Notes: generated from the letters alone by a model not told the origin. A stretch of 64,000 bases of DNA from GCA-2737725 sp033763995 (GCA_033763995.1 JANRJL010000110.1:4087-68086), one strand, 5' to 3'; positions 44,331-53,611 are shown, counted from the stretch's first letter. Numbers and translations: made by a program.

Positions 44331-45845
44331 ATGGCGGCAATCTCGATTCTCAAGGCGCTGGAACTCCTCGCCGCGCGCGAGCCCGACAAGGCGATCCTCA
44401 TCGAGGACGAGCGCGTCGTCACACGCGCCCAATTCGACGCCAGCACCAACCGCCTCGCGCGCGCCTTTGCCGCCCACGGCGTGACCCAAGGCGACTTCGT
44501 CTCGATCATCCTGCCCAACTCCATCGCCTTTCTGGAAACCGTCGCCGCCGTCTGGAAGCTGGGCGCCGTGCCGCAACCGCTGCCCGCCAAACTCGCGGCC
44601 AAGGAACTCACCGAGATCATCGCGCTCGCCAAGCCTAAGTTGATCGTCGGTCAGCCGCCGACAACGCCCGATAACTGCGCGGTCATTCCGCACGGTTTCT
44701 CCCCCAATCCCGCGTTGTCGGCGGCACCCCTGCCCGATGCGGTCGCGCCGCACTTCAAGGCCATGGTCTCGGGCGGCAGCACGGGCCGGCCCAAGATCAT
44801 CGTGGCGGGCAACCCCGGCATGATCGATCTCGAGGCGCCGTTTCCCACGGTGCAGCCCAACGAACGATTCTTGGTGACCGGCCCGCTGTACCACAATGCG
44901 CCGTTTCTGGGTGCCGTGATGTGCCTGCTGTCGGGTGGTAGCGTCGTCATGATGTCGCGCTTCGACGCGGAAGACGCATTGCGCATGATTGAACGCCACA
45001 AGGTCAACTTCATCACGCTCGTGCCCACGATGATGCATCGCATCTGGCGTCTGGGGGAAACCGTTCGACGCAAATACGATATGTCATCCTTGCGTGCCAT
45101 GGTTCACAGCGCCGCGCCCTGCCCGACGTGGCTCAAGGAAGGTTGGATCGAGTGGCTCGGCCCGGACCGGGTGCTCGAGGCCTATAGCAACACCGAAGCT
45201 CCGGGATACACGTACATTACCGGACGCGAGTGGCTGTCGAAAAAAGGCTCCGTCGGCAAAGCCCCCCCAAGCACATGCCAGATCAAGATTTGCGATCAAC
45301 ACGGCCACGAATTGCCGCCCGGTCATGTCGGCGAAATCTTCATGCGCCCGACACTCGGCGCGGGCAGTACATACTGCTATGGAGAGCGCTACTTCTATAT
45401 CGGTGCGGAGCCAAGATTGCTCAGCGATGGCTGGGAGTCGATGGGCGACCTTGGGTACATTGATCCCGATGGTTATCTCTATTTAGCTGATCGACGTTCC
45501 GACATTATCATTCGCGGTGGGGCCAATATTTTTCCTGCTGAAATCGAGGCCGTGATCGACTCCCATCCTTCCGTCCGATCCAGTGTGGTCTTCGGCTTAC
45601 CTGATCTCGACTTAGGCGAGACTGTCTGCGCCGTCGTGGACGCCGATCAGATGGTCGACGAAGTTGACTTGCGCCATTACCTCGCTCATCGCCTGTCGCC
45701 TTACAAAGTTCCCACGACTTTTGAGTTCGTGCAGACCGCCTTGAGAGACGATGCGGGAAAAGTCTGTCGCCGCAAATTCAGAGATAAGCACCTTCAAACC
45801 CATGGAAATCTGCAAAGAATGCAGAGCATGACGGCTCAGCTTTAG
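44331..45845 (+). CDS. AMP-forming acyl-CoA synthetase/acid ligase
   Basis: 504 residues from ATG 44331 (GGAG at 44321). ANL superfamily: phosphate loop SGGSTGRPK (residues 147-155), YSNTEAPGYTYI (A5), GWESMGDLGYIDPDG with LADRRSDIIIRGGANIFP (A7-A8 hinge), and a final AGKVCRR with the catalytic Lys. It activates a carboxylic acid as acyl-AMP, for CoA or another carrier. The form resembles bile-acid/cinnamate-type CoA ligases. From about base 45050 the codon use becomes less GC-rich. The condensation-domain gene follows at 102 bases. Confidence 0.85.
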   Translation: MAAISILKALELLAAREPDKAILIEDERVVTRAQFDASTNRLARAFAAHGVTQGDFVSIILPNSIAFLETVAAVWKLGAVPQPLPAKLAAKELTEIIALAKPKLIVGQPPTTPDNCAVIPHGFSPNPALSAAPLPDAVAPHFKAMVSGGSTGRPKIIVAGNPGMIDLEAPFPTVQPNERFLVTGPLYHNAPFLGAVMCLLSGGSVVMMSRFDAEDALRMIERHKVNFITLVPTMMHRIWRLGETVRRKYDMSSLRAMVHSAAPCPTWLKEGWIEWLGPDRVLEAYSNTEAPGYTYITGREWLSKKGSVGKAPPSTCQIKICDQHGHELPPGHVGEIFMRPTLGAGSTYCYGERYFYIGAEPRLLSDGWESMGDLGYIDPDGYLYLADRRSDIIIRGGANIFPAEIEAVIDSHPSVRSSVVFGLPDLDLGETVCAVVDADQMVDEVDLRHYLAHRLSPYKVPTTFEFVQTALRDDAGKVCRRKFRDKHLQTHGNLQRMQSMTAQL

Positions 45846-45947
45846 GGCGCGCCGAGCATTACATTCTCACATTTGATTCTCTGCTAGACGCGCCACCTCG
45901 CACTCGTGTTAGGTAGTCGGAGTTGGTCCTAGCAAGCGAGTTGTTTT

Positions 45948-47288
45948 ATGTCCACTGCGTCACCCGCCGACTCCCTAACTCGAGGGGCGGTCAATCGACA
46001 CACGGAGCATTACTTGCGTGTGATCGAAAGATATAGCGATCAACCTGATCGCGGGTATCGCTATTACCACATGATTATCAATTTCCGTATCGACGGCCCC
46101 ATCGATACGGATAAGTTCCGCCGAGCTGTCATGGCACTCGTGGCGGCCAATCCTGCGTTTCGTTCATACTTCTCCATGGTCGACGGTTCATGGCAACACA
46201 TCGTTGAGCCCAACCCCCGAGCCGATGTCTTTGAGGTCCACAACTATGGACCCGACATCACGGACTGGCGTGCGGCGACCAGAGAAAAGCTCGCGGAAAT
46301 CAATGAGCAGTCGTTCGATACATCGCAAGCGCCGCTATTGAAAATTCACCTGCTGCGCTTCGCAACAACGGCTGTTTTCTGCACCAAGTTCCATCACATG
46401 GTCTGCGATGGGTGGGGCATTATCGTCGCGCTCAATCAACTGCTTGGCTTCTATGAGGCGGAACTCGCCGGAGTCACGGCGCCAATTCCGACATTGCCCG
46501 CCGAAGTTTACCTCGGCTTTGCGCAGGCTCAGAATCACGAGCTGGGAACTGCGTCTACTCACGAACATGAAAAATGGTGGCGACAGCGCATCGGCAATCA
46601 TCCCTATATCGTTTCACCGCTCTCCGAGCGACCCCAAGGTCGCTTGGCCGTCCATGCCGATATCGTCGGGACCGACACAACGGCTGCGGTAATGAAAATC
46701 GCCGAGCGCGACGGATACCATTTCTCCTATCTGGTTCATTGCGCGTTTCTCAAGGCCTTGAGCGCGCACTGCGGCTTGAAGGATTTGCTTGTCACGTTCG
46801 TCAAGGCCAATCGCAACGATGCCAACAATTTCGTGGTCGGAAATTTCGCCGATTGGATCATGGTCCGTCATCAGCTCGACCTGGACCACGGCATCGAGAA
46901 GATCGCCAAGGCCGCGCAACAAGACGTGACCGAAGCCAAGGACCACTACTTGCCTTACTGGCATCTGGTCGATCGGCTTTCGCCGGAGCAATACTTCAAG
47001 GACTTCGGGATTACGCCCTATTGCTACGATTATCTCCCGACGTTCGCGCCTAAAATTGATGTTGGCGGGCAGGCTTCATTTTTTCTTTTACGAGACTTGG
47101 AAGTATTGCCTTACCGAGTCGTAGCGACTGACCTGTTCTGCCGCGTTAATGTTATTGAAACCAGCGGATCAACAGATCAACGGCTCGGAATCGATCTCAT
47201 TCATCACAGCGGCGTTGTCAGTAAGGACCAGATCAAACACGTTATGCGAGACATTGTTGGCGCATTGGAAAAAGCCGCGCGCGGCTAA
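45948..47288 (+). CDS. Stand-alone NRPS-type condensation domain protein
   Basis: 446 residues, one C-domain and nothing else. The catalytic motif HHMVCDG is at residues 149-155, in the HHxxxDG form with both His. It also has the first-strand pattern YYHMIINFRIDG and late NFVVGNFADWIMVR, corresponding to the latch/bridge region. C-domains join an acyl or aminoacyl thioester to an amine or alcohol. No peptidyl carrier, thioesterase or phosphopantetheinyl transferase is nearby. Coding sequence is clearly lower in GC than its neighbours. It probably works with the preceding acyl ligase. Confidence 0.8.
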   Translation: MSTASPADSLTRGAVNRHTEHYLRVIERYSDQPDRGYRYYHMIINFRIDGPIDTDKFRRAVMALVAANPAFRSYFSMVDGSWQHIVEPNPRADVFEVHNYGPDITDWRAATREKLAEINEQSFDTSQAPLLKIHLLRFATTAVFCTKFHHMVCDGWGIIVALNQLLGFYEAELAGVTAPIPTLPAEVYLGFAQAQNHELGTASTHEHEKWWRQRIGNHPYIVSPLSERPQGRLAVHADIVGTDTTAAVMKIAERDGYHFSYLVHCAFLKALSAHCGLKDLLVTFVKANRNDANNFVVGNFADWIMVRHQLDLDHGIEKIAKAAQQDVTEAKDHYLPYWHLVDRLSPEQYFKDFGITPYCYDYLPTFAPKIDVGGQASFFLLRDLEVLPYRVVATDLFCRVNVIETSGSTDQRLGIDLIHHSGVVSKDQIKHVMRDIVGALEKAARG

Positions 47289-47291
47289 TAC

Positions 47292-49784
47292 TTAATACCT
47301 TGCCTCGGCGTCGGCTTCGAGTTCCGGGCGCCAAATCTGATAGTTGGCCTTGCCGTGGCGCTTGGCGTGGTACATGGCCACGTCGGCGTTGTGCAGCAAC
47401 TGCTGCGCGTCGCCCGCCTGCGCCGGGAAGATCGAGATGCCGATGGAGGCCGACACCCGGCCTTCCTTGCCCGCGAGGTCGAAAGGTTGCGTCAGCGAGG
47501 CGAGAATGCGCGAGGCCACCAGCTTCGCGCCGTCGAGGCTGTCGAGCAGCGGCATGATGACGGTGAATTCGTCGCCGCCCAGCCGCGCCACGGTATCCGA
47601 TTCGCGCACCGATTTATTCAGGCGCACGGCGGTTTCCTTCAACAGCAAATCGCCGGAGTCGTGGCCCAAGGTGTCGTTGATGGCCTTGAAGCCGTCGAGA
47701 TCGATGAACATCAGGCCCACGTTGGTTTTACCGCGGCGGCCTTCCAGCACCACGCGCTGCAGGCGGTCGTTGAACAGCGTGCGGTTGGGCAGGCCGGTGA
47801 GCTGATCGTAGTTGGCCTGATAGAGCACGCGCTCTTCTTCCTGCTTGCGCGTCGTCACGTCGGAGACGATGGCGGCGTATTGCTGCACCTTGCTCGCGTC
47901 GTCGCGCACCACCGACAGCGCCACGCGCCACGCCTGGCGCTTGCCCGCCTTGTCGGTGGTCCATTGTTCCCATTCGGTCTGCGCGGCCTTGGCCAGCGCG
48001 TCCATGGCCGCGCGGTGCTGCTTGGGGTCGGCGAACAGCACCTCGGCCATGGCCTTGCCCACGACGTCGGCCGCGCCGTAGCCGGTGATGCGCGCGAAAC
48101 CGGGGTTGATCTTGGCCACGCGCCCGCGCGCGTCGGCCACCAGCAGCCCTTCGGAGGAATGCTCGAACACGGCGGCCGCCACGCGCTGCTCGGCGGCGAT
48201 CTTCTTGCGCTCGGTGATGTCGCGCACGGTCAGCACGTAGCCCAGGGTCTGGCGGTTCTCGGTGATGGGCGAGATGACGTAGGCCGCGTCGAAGGACGCC
48301 CCATCGGTGCGCGCCAGGCTGGCCTCGATGTCGGTTTGAAAGGGCCCCTCGCGCAACTGCGCCAGGATCGGCACCGGCTGGCCGGCGCGCACATGGCCCG
48401 AGCCATAAAGGAACACGCGCTCGATCGGCAGGCCGGTCATGGCGGTGGCGGCGCGATCGAACAATTCACCGGCCGCGGGATTGGCGGTGGAAATCTTGCC
48501 GTCGAGGCCCACGGCGATGATGCCGTCGGAGGTGGATTCGAGAATCTGGCGCGTCTGGCGCGACAGCGCGCGGACTTCTTGCGTGCGCGCCTCCACGTCG
48601 GCGGCGAGTTTCTTGGCGTAGGTCTGCTGGGCCTGCTCGGCCGCGAGCCGCGCGCTGGCGTCGCGCACCACCACCGTGAACAGCGAGCCTTGGCCGTGCT
48701 GCATGGTGGTGACGGTGATCTCGGCCGGGAACGAGGTCTTGTCGGCGCGCGTGCCCGTCACGTTGCGGGTCTTGCCCAGCAGGGCCGCGGGAAACTCGAT
48801 GGAGTCCTGGCCCAGGGCCGAGCGCGTCACGATCACGCCTTTCTCGTCGGTCCATTGTGGCAGGATCTTGGTCAGCGGCTTGCCGATGAGCTGCTTGGGC
48901 GTGAATCCGAACAAGGCGCGCACGGCGGCGTTGACCGACTGCACCAGGCCGCGCTCGTCCACCGAGATGACGCCGTCGGCCACGGCATCGACGATGGCCT
49001 GCAGCCGCCGCCCGCCGGCCATGAGATTTTCCACGCCCATGATGCGCCGGGTGGCGTCGCGGATCGCCACCGCGAAGGGCGCGCCGTGCGCCTTGCCCAG
49101 GCCGCGCACCCAGATTTCGGCGTCGATGATGCGGCCTTGCGTGTCCTTCAGCTTCACCAGCTCGGGCGCGCCGGCGCCGTTGAGCCGGGCCAAGTCCTTG
49201 AGGCCGCGGCGAAAGTGCGCGGCGTAATCGCCATGAACGAACTCGGCGAAGGGCCGACCGATGGCGTCGCGGATGTCGGCGATCGCGAGCGTCGCGGTGG
49301 CGGCAACGTTGGCGGCGATCACCCCCGTGTCATCCACCAGCACAATGGCCTCGGCGCCGTCGTCGAACATGCGCCTGAGCGCGCGGTCGGTGCCGACCAC
49401 GTGCCGCGCGCGATCGGCGGCGGCGGTGGAGGCGCGCGCGACGATCATGATGCGCGAACCGGCCCCCTTCGCCGCCTTGGCGGTGACCTCGCAGGGCACC
49501 GCGCGGCCATCATAGCCGATCAGCGTCACGACGTGCGGGCCGCGGCCCATGGTGAGCGGCTTGAGCGAGCGGGCGAGTTTCTTGGTCCAGGGCGGGGCGA
49601 CATGATCGACAAAGCGGCGGCCCACCGGCGAGCCCCGGCCGTGATAGCCCAAGAGTTTGCGTCCCGCGGGATTGATGGCGGTGACGACGCCGCCCCGGCA
49701 TTCGCACACCAGGCTGTCGAGCAGCTCCGCCAGGGAACTTTCGGCGGAGGATCCAACCGAGGACGGTGTGTTACGCACGGCCAT
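47292..49784 (-). CDS. Multi-PAS diguanylate cyclase
   Basis: 830 residues. About five PAS domains in a row from residue 20 to 640 (CRGGVVTAINPAGRKLLGY, RGLVQSVNAAVRALFGF, LDGKISTANPAAGELF, DARGRVAKINPGFARITGY), with helical linkers. C-terminal GGDEF domain with intact active site GGDEF at 736-740 and an RxxD inhibitory site (RESD, 727-730). No EAL domain and no membrane segment. It should make cyclic di-GMP in response to signals read by the PAS domains, with product inhibition. Convergent with the condensation-domain gene, three bases apart. Confidence 0.92.
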   Translation of the reverse strand: MAVRNTPSSVGSSAESSLAELLDSLVCECRGGVVTAINPAGRKLLGYHGRGSPVGRRFVDHVAPPWTKKLARSLKPLTMGRGPHVVTLIGYDGRAVPCEVTAKAAKGAGSRIMIVARASTAAADRARHVVGTDRALRRMFDDGAEAIVLVDDTGVIAANVAATATLAIADIRDAIGRPFAEFVHGDYAAHFRRGLKDLARLNGAGAPELVKLKDTQGRIIDAEIWVRGLGKAHGAPFAVAIRDATRRIMGVENLMAGGRRLQAIVDAVADGVISVDERGLVQSVNAAVRALFGFTPKQLIGKPLTKILPQWTDEKGVIVTRSALGQDSIEFPAALLGKTRNVTGTRADKTSFPAEITVTTMQHGQGSLFTVVVRDASARLAAEQAQQTYAKKLAADVEARTQEVRALSRQTRQILESTSDGIIAVGLDGKISTANPAAGELFDRAATAMTGLPIERVFLYGSGHVRAGQPVPILAQLREGPFQTDIEASLARTDGASFDAAYVISPITENRQTLGYVLTVRDITERKKIAAEQRVAAAVFEHSSEGLLVADARGRVAKINPGFARITGYGAADVVGKAMAEVLFADPKQHRAAMDALAKAAQTEWEQWTTDKAGKRQAWRVALSVVRDDASKVQQYAAIVSDVTTRKQEEERVLYQANYDQLTGLPNRTLFNDRLQRVVLEGRRGKTNVGLMFIDLDGFKAINDTLGHDSGDLLLKETAVRLNKSVRESDTVARLGGDEFTVIMPLLDSLDGAKLVASRILASLTQPFDLAGKEGRVSASIGISIFPAQAGDAQQLLHNADVAMYHAKRHGKANYQIWRPELEADAEARY

Positions 49785-49988
49785 GGAACTTACGTTTCAA
49801 CGCCAAACCGAATTGCCACAAGGTCTACTTATACATCACGACTTCTGCGTGCACAGACCGCACCGCAAGGCCAAAATAACCGCCGGTTCAGGCATCTCGC
49901 ATGGTGAGACATTTGCCGACCTTTGCACTGGTTTCGACTCACTAGTTTATGGCATGATGAGCCTCCGTTCAGCCTCGTCGGCAAGGAC

Positions 49989-50210
49989 ATGGCCCAACCC
50001 ACACCGCGGCGCACCCGCGCCAAGACCATCACCATCTCCCATCCGCGCCTGACGGCATGGGCGTGGTTGGGCAACACGGTGCGCATCTCGCTGCGCTGGA
50101 ACCCGGTGACCGTGAGTCTCGCCGATGGTCCGCTCGACAGCCCGGTCATTGCGGTGACTCCCGTGTCAGGGCCATTTCCGCGCCGCGCGGACGGCCAGCA
50201 AGACAAGTAA
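49989..50210 (+). CDS. Small basic hypothetical protein
   Basis: 73 residues from ATG 49989 with AAGGA upstream. Sequence is basic at the start (MAQPTPRRTRAKTITISH) and then mixed (WAWLGNTVRISLRWNPVTVSL). I know no family. Its last 45 bases overlap the end of msrQ on the other strand. Codon pattern is acceptable, but the shortness and overlap leave real doubt. Confidence 0.4.
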   Translation: MAQPTPRRTRAKTITISHPRLTAWAWLGNTVRISLRWNPVTVSLADGPLDSPVIAVTPVSGPFPRRADGQQDK

Positions 50211-50819
50211 GATCGCGCCGTAGATCGCGGGCTCCACATAGCCCGCCTTGATCATCAGCGCATAGTGGATCACCCCGGCGACGGCCGCCCCATAGACGGC
50301 CCGGTGCAGGCGGCGCCAATTGCGCGCGCCCAGGCGCTTGACCATGGCGTTGGTGGAGGTGACCGCCAGCGGGATGAGCGTCAGGAACGCCGCCATGCCG
50401 ATGGTGATGTAGATGCGTTTGACCACGTCCTTCCAGATCGCCGACCAATTGAAGAACTGATCGAGGCCCACGTAGGCCAGCATGTGCAGGCAGACATAGA
50501 AGAAGGCGAACAGCCCGAGCATGCGGCGTACGCGCATGATGTCGGTCCAGCCCGTGACGAGGCGCAGCGGCGTGACCGACAGCGCGATCAACAGAAAGCG
50601 CAAGGCCCAGTCGCCGTTGTACCGGATCAGCGTCTCGATGGGATTGGCGCCGAGCGCGCCGGTGAGGCCGCGGTAGGCCAGCCAGGCCACGGGCAGGCAA
50701 GCGAGCGCGAACACCACGGGCTTGAAGGCCCGTTTCAAGTTCGCGGCGATGGACGAGGACGCGGCTCCGGTATCGGCGGTCATATCCACAGTCATAGCGG
50801 TGGTTTGCGCGCGCGTCAT
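50166..50819 (-). CDS. msrQ: MsrQ, haem-binding membrane subunit of methionine sulfoxide reductase
   Basis: About 217 residues from ATG 50819; no start has a clear ribosome site. Six hydrophobic helices of the ferric-reductase-like type, with RVRRMLGLFAFFYVCLHMLAYVG and ARNWRRLHRAVYGAAVAGVIHYALM giving the haem-ligand histidines. MsrQ passes electrons from quinone or flavin to MsrP for repair of periplasmic methionine sulfoxide. msrP normally abuts it, but here the msrP gene lies at 60153-61127. Divergent from the MFS gene, 94 bases apart. Confidence 0.85.
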   Translation of the reverse strand: MTRAQTTAMTVDMTADTGAASSSIAANLKRAFKPVVFALACLPVAWLAYRGLTGALGANPIETLIRYNGDWALRFLLIALSVTPLRLVTGWTDIMRVRRMLGLFAFFYVCLHMLAYVGLDQFFNWSAIWKDVVKRIYITIGMAAFLTLIPLAVTSTNAMVKRLGARNWRRLHRAVYGAAVAGVIHYALMIKAGYVEPAIYGAILLVLLAVRAARKWP

Positions 50820-50913
50820 GGGCCGCGCGGCGGCGCACGAACAAATTTCCGTGAAAAAACCTTGTGGAGGCGCGCGGCCTCGCGGCACAGTGGCGCGAGA
50901 TGCAGGGGGATTC

Positions 50914-52248
50914 ATGACCGCCGTCGACACCAGCGCGCAGAAATTCGGGCCGATTTGGCTCTCGCCCGGCGTCAGCCGCGGCAACATGGGCACGCTGCTC
51001 TACGCGGCCTTTTTCACCATCGGCCTGCTCACCTTCGTCGGCATCGGCACGCCCTATGTGCTGAACGCAGTGCTGAAAATTCCCGCCGAGGAGCAAGGCG
51101 TGGTCAGCGGCAACCTGGTGTTCTGGACCGAGATCGCCTCCATCCTGCTGTTCGGACCCATCGGCGTGCTGGTGGACAAGTTCGGACGGCGCGCCTTGTA
51201 CGTGGTCGGCTTCGGGCTCATGGGCCTGGGATACGCCCTTTACCCTTTCGCTGGGTCCATCACGGAACTCACCATCTACCGCATGATCTACGCGCTGGGC
51301 ATCGCCACCACCACCGGCGTGCTGGCCACCGTGGTCACCGACTATCCGCAGGAAGGCACGCGCGGCAAGGCGGTCGCCATCGTCGGCTTCATGAACGGCC
51401 TGGGCGTGGCGGTGCTCAACATCATCCTGGGCGGCATGCCCCAGCGCTTTTCCAACGCCGGCTTCGACGACGTCACAGCGGGCGAGTACACCCACTTCAT
51501 CGTCGCGGGATTGTGTTGGCTTTCGGCCATCGTCTGCGGACTGGGCCTGAAGGGCGGTTTGCCTGGCAAGCACAAGGAGCGCCCGGCGGCACGCCTGATC
51601 GTGCGCGAGGCCCTGCGCGCGGCGGTCACCAACCCGCGCATCGCGCTGGCCTACACTGCCGCCTTCATCGCGCGCGGCGATCTGGTGATCCTCGGCACGT
51701 TCCTGACGCTGTGGGCCACCCAGGCGGGTGTCGCCAGCGGCATGGCCCTGCCCGAGGCCAGCCGCGCCGGCACGCTGATCTTCGTCACGGCGCAGTCGGC
51801 GGCCTTGCTGTGGACCGGCGTGGTGGTGTTCCTGCTCGACCGCTTCAACCGCGTCACCGCTTTGGCCTGGTGCATGGGCATCGCGGCGGCGGGTTACCTC
51901 GGCATGGGCTTCGTCGACGACCCGCTGGCGCGCATCGACCTGCCGCTGATCATTCTGCTGGGCGTGGGTCAGATCAGCGCCTTCTTCGGATCCCAAGCAT
52001 TGGTCGGCCAAGAGGCCCCCGTGCTGCAACGCGGCGCGGTGCTGGGCGGCTTCAACACATCGGGGGCCATCGGCATTCTGTTTTGCTCCACCGTGGGCGG
52101 ATATCTCTACGACAACGTGGGCCCTCACGGCCCCTTCGTGCTGGTGGGCTGCTTGAACCTGGTGGTGTTCGCCCTTTGCCTGATCGTGCGCCGCCTGTCG
52201 CCCGGCCGCATGCCCGGCGAAGGCCCCGCGAGTGTCGCGTTCCACTAA
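50914..52248 (+). CDS. MFS transporter
   Basis: 444 residues from ATG 50914 with AGGGGGA just before. Twelve hydrophobic segments in two halves. Motif A between TM2 and TM3 reads GVLVDKFGRRALY; the second half has the weaker counterpart FLLDRFNRVTALAW. The N-terminal region is hydrophilic (TAVDTSAQKFGPIWLSPGV). Substrate cannot be read. A DUF1838 gene follows 108 bases later in the same direction. Confidence 0.85.
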   Translation: MTAVDTSAQKFGPIWLSPGVSRGNMGTLLYAAFFTIGLLTFVGIGTPYVLNAVLKIPAEEQGVVSGNLVFWTEIASILLFGPIGVLVDKFGRRALYVVGFGLMGLGYALYPFAGSITELTIYRMIYALGIATTTGVLATVVTDYPQEGTRGKAVAIVGFMNGLGVAVLNIILGGMPQRFSNAGFDDVTAGEYTHFIVAGLCWLSAIVCGLGLKGGLPGKHKERPAARLIVREALRAAVTNPRIALAYTAAFIARGDLVILGTFLTLWATQAGVASGMALPEASRAGTLIFVTAQSAALLWTGVVVFLLDRFNRVTALAWCMGIAAAGYLGMGFVDDPLARIDLPLIILLGVGQISAFFGSQALVGQEAPVLQRGAVLGGFNTSGAIGILFCSTVGGYLYDNVGPHGPFVLVGCLNLVVFALCLIVRRLSPGRMPGEGPASVAFH

Positions 52249-52356
52249 GCGGACGGCGACGCCTAATCCGGCGCAACGCCAGCGCTGATTCTGTGGCCCT
52301 CGGTCCTGGGCTGTGAAAGACTTTGCCCATCCAAATTTTCCTGGGGAGGAAACACC

Positions 52357-53337
52357 ATGCTCAATCGACCGCCATTGCTGTCGGATTTCATTCCAGCCCG
52401 CCGCGAGGCCCTGAAGGCCGGCGCCGGCCTGGCCGCCTTCGGTGCCAGTGCCTGGGCCTCGGGCGCCCGGGCGCAAACGCCCGTCGACTTCATGGACCCC
52501 AAGACCAACTTGATGACGCTGCTCAAGTTGCAGGCCGACCTGTCGGGCAAGGACGTCATCGGCGGCTTTCCCGGCGAGGCCTGGGTGTGGCTGTCGGGCA
52601 AGGGCAACACCAAGGTCTTCAAGACCTACGGCATCGGCACCAGCCGCCTGCAGGACATGGGCGACGGCAGTTGGCGGTTCTATCACCGCGAAGTCTTGTA
52701 CTACTGCGATCCCAAGACCGGCGAAATCCTGAACGAGTGGACCAACCCGTTCACCAACAAGCGCGTCGAGGTGCTGCACATCCTCAACGACCCCGTGAAC
52801 CGCGTTTACAAGCTCAAGGGCGGGTTGATCGATCCGCCGTTCCCGCACCAAATCGTCGGCGACCGCATCGTCTTCCAGCTCGACGTGCTGCGCTCCACCG
52901 AGAAGAACCCCATCACGCGCGCCGAGTATCCGCTGCAGTCGCAGCAGGACCTTTATCAGTCGGGCGAATTGTGGGCGATCTCGGGCAGCGTCAAGGAAGT
53001 GAGCGACCCCAAGGTGACCTCGGCCGAGAATCACACCGCCTGGGCGCGCGTGGGCATGTGGTTGCCCTTCATGGAGATGGGCGACGCGCAAGGCGTGATG
53101 ATCTACCACTCGCAGTCCTTCAAGTTCAGGGACGGCGTGTCGCAGATCCCCAAGAAGATTCTCGAGTACACCGAGAAGCATCATCCCAAGTACCTCGAGC
53201 CGCCGCGGGAGTGGAAAGATCTGCGCGAGAACGAAAACACGTGGACTTACTCCTTGAAGGTGATGAAAGAGAAAGAGGCGGCCGGGAAACGCAAACCCGA
53301 CGGTTCGATTTTCGGCGTGCCGACCGACAAAATCTGA
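52357..53337 (+). CDS. DUF1838 family Tat-exported protein
   Basis: 326 residues from ATG 52357 with GGGGAGGAAA upstream. Twin-arginine signal ARREALKAGAGLAAFGASAW, cleaved near GARAQ. Core matches the protein at 31539: RFYHREVLYYCDPKTGEIL, NPFTNKRVEVLHILNDPV, GMWLPFMEMGDAQG, KHHPKYLEPPREW. No known active site. Followed by a good terminator at 53366. The neighbouring MFS gene might transport the same or a related compound, but that is only context. Confidence 0.82.
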   Translation: MLNRPPLLSDFIPARREALKAGAGLAAFGASAWASGARAQTPVDFMDPKTNLMTLLKLQADLSGKDVIGGFPGEAWVWLSGKGNTKVFKTYGIGTSRLQDMGDGSWRFYHREVLYYCDPKTGEILNEWTNPFTNKRVEVLHILNDPVNRVYKLKGGLIDPPFPHQIVGDRIVFQLDVLRSTEKNPITRAEYPLQSQQDLYQSGELWAISGSVKEVSDPKVTSAENHTAWARVGMWLPFMEMGDAQGVMIYHSQSFKFRDGVSQIPKKILEYTEKHHPKYLEPPREWKDLRENENTWTYSLKVMKEKEAAGKRKPDGSIFGVPTDKI

Positions 53338-53365
53338 CCGCGAACTCCACATCGATCCGGTCCAG

Positions 53366-53402
53366 AGGGGCCCTCGTCACCGACGGGGGCCCTTCTTTTT
53401 TT
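53366..53402 (+). terminator. Intrinsic terminator after the DUF1838 gene
   Basis: AGGGGCCC (53366-53373) pairs with GGGCCCTT (53387-53394), eight pairs with one G-T, followed by CTTTTTTT. Classic stem plus T-run 29 bases after the stop. Confidence 0.8.
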
Positions 53403-53421
53403 GCGACTCGGGGGCCTTGGA

Positions 53422-53484
53422 CCCGTTTTGCCTGTTCCGCCTGTTGTTTCAGGAAGGATCCAGAAAAGAACAGGCAAAAACGGG
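53422..53484 (-). repeat. Two-tier hairpin, copy B of a dispersed element
   Basis: Outer arms CCCGTTTTGCCTGTTC (53422-53437) and GAACAGGCAAAAACGGG (53468-53484), one extra A on the right. Inner CCTG/CAGG pair at 53440-53443 and 53450-53453. On the minus strand it matches copy A at 22821-22868 in order and in several blocks. Confidence 0.65.
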
Positions 53485-53486
53485 GC

Positions 53487-53552
53487 TGATTCACGCCGAA
53501 TCAATGCCTTGGTGAACGATGTTCACCCATTTAACAGGTACCCACCTGTTAA
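53487..53552. repeat. Three small perfect palindromes in a row
   Basis: TGATTC/GAATCA (53487-53503, loop 5), GGTGAAC/GTTCACC (53511-53527, loop 3) and TTAACAGGT/ACCTGTTAA (53531-53552, loop 4), separated by a few bases. Together with copy B they fill 53422-53552 with inverted repeats. No gene is present. Confidence 0.7.
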
Positions 53553-53611
53553 CCGCCTCCTTTCAAACGATTTTGGCCGCGGCAACGCGAAAATGAACGC
53601 GCTCATGTCGC

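Noticed and set aside
42057..45038. Transketolase extended by about 330 codons at the N-terminus
   Set aside because: The extension is antisense to the acyl ligase; transketolase aligns from ATG 44045.
44331..47288. A full NRPS cluster
   Set aside because: Only an ANL ligase and one C-domain are present; no carrier or thioesterase domain can be seen.
47355..49907. 850-codon plus-strand frame opposite the PAS/GGDEF gene
   Set aside because: Antisense to a well-supported multi-domain protein; composition is typical of a shadow frame.
50146..53352. 1068-codon minus-strand frame across msrQ, MFS and DUF1838 genes
   Set aside because: Covers three genes in another frame and has no start signal or domain.
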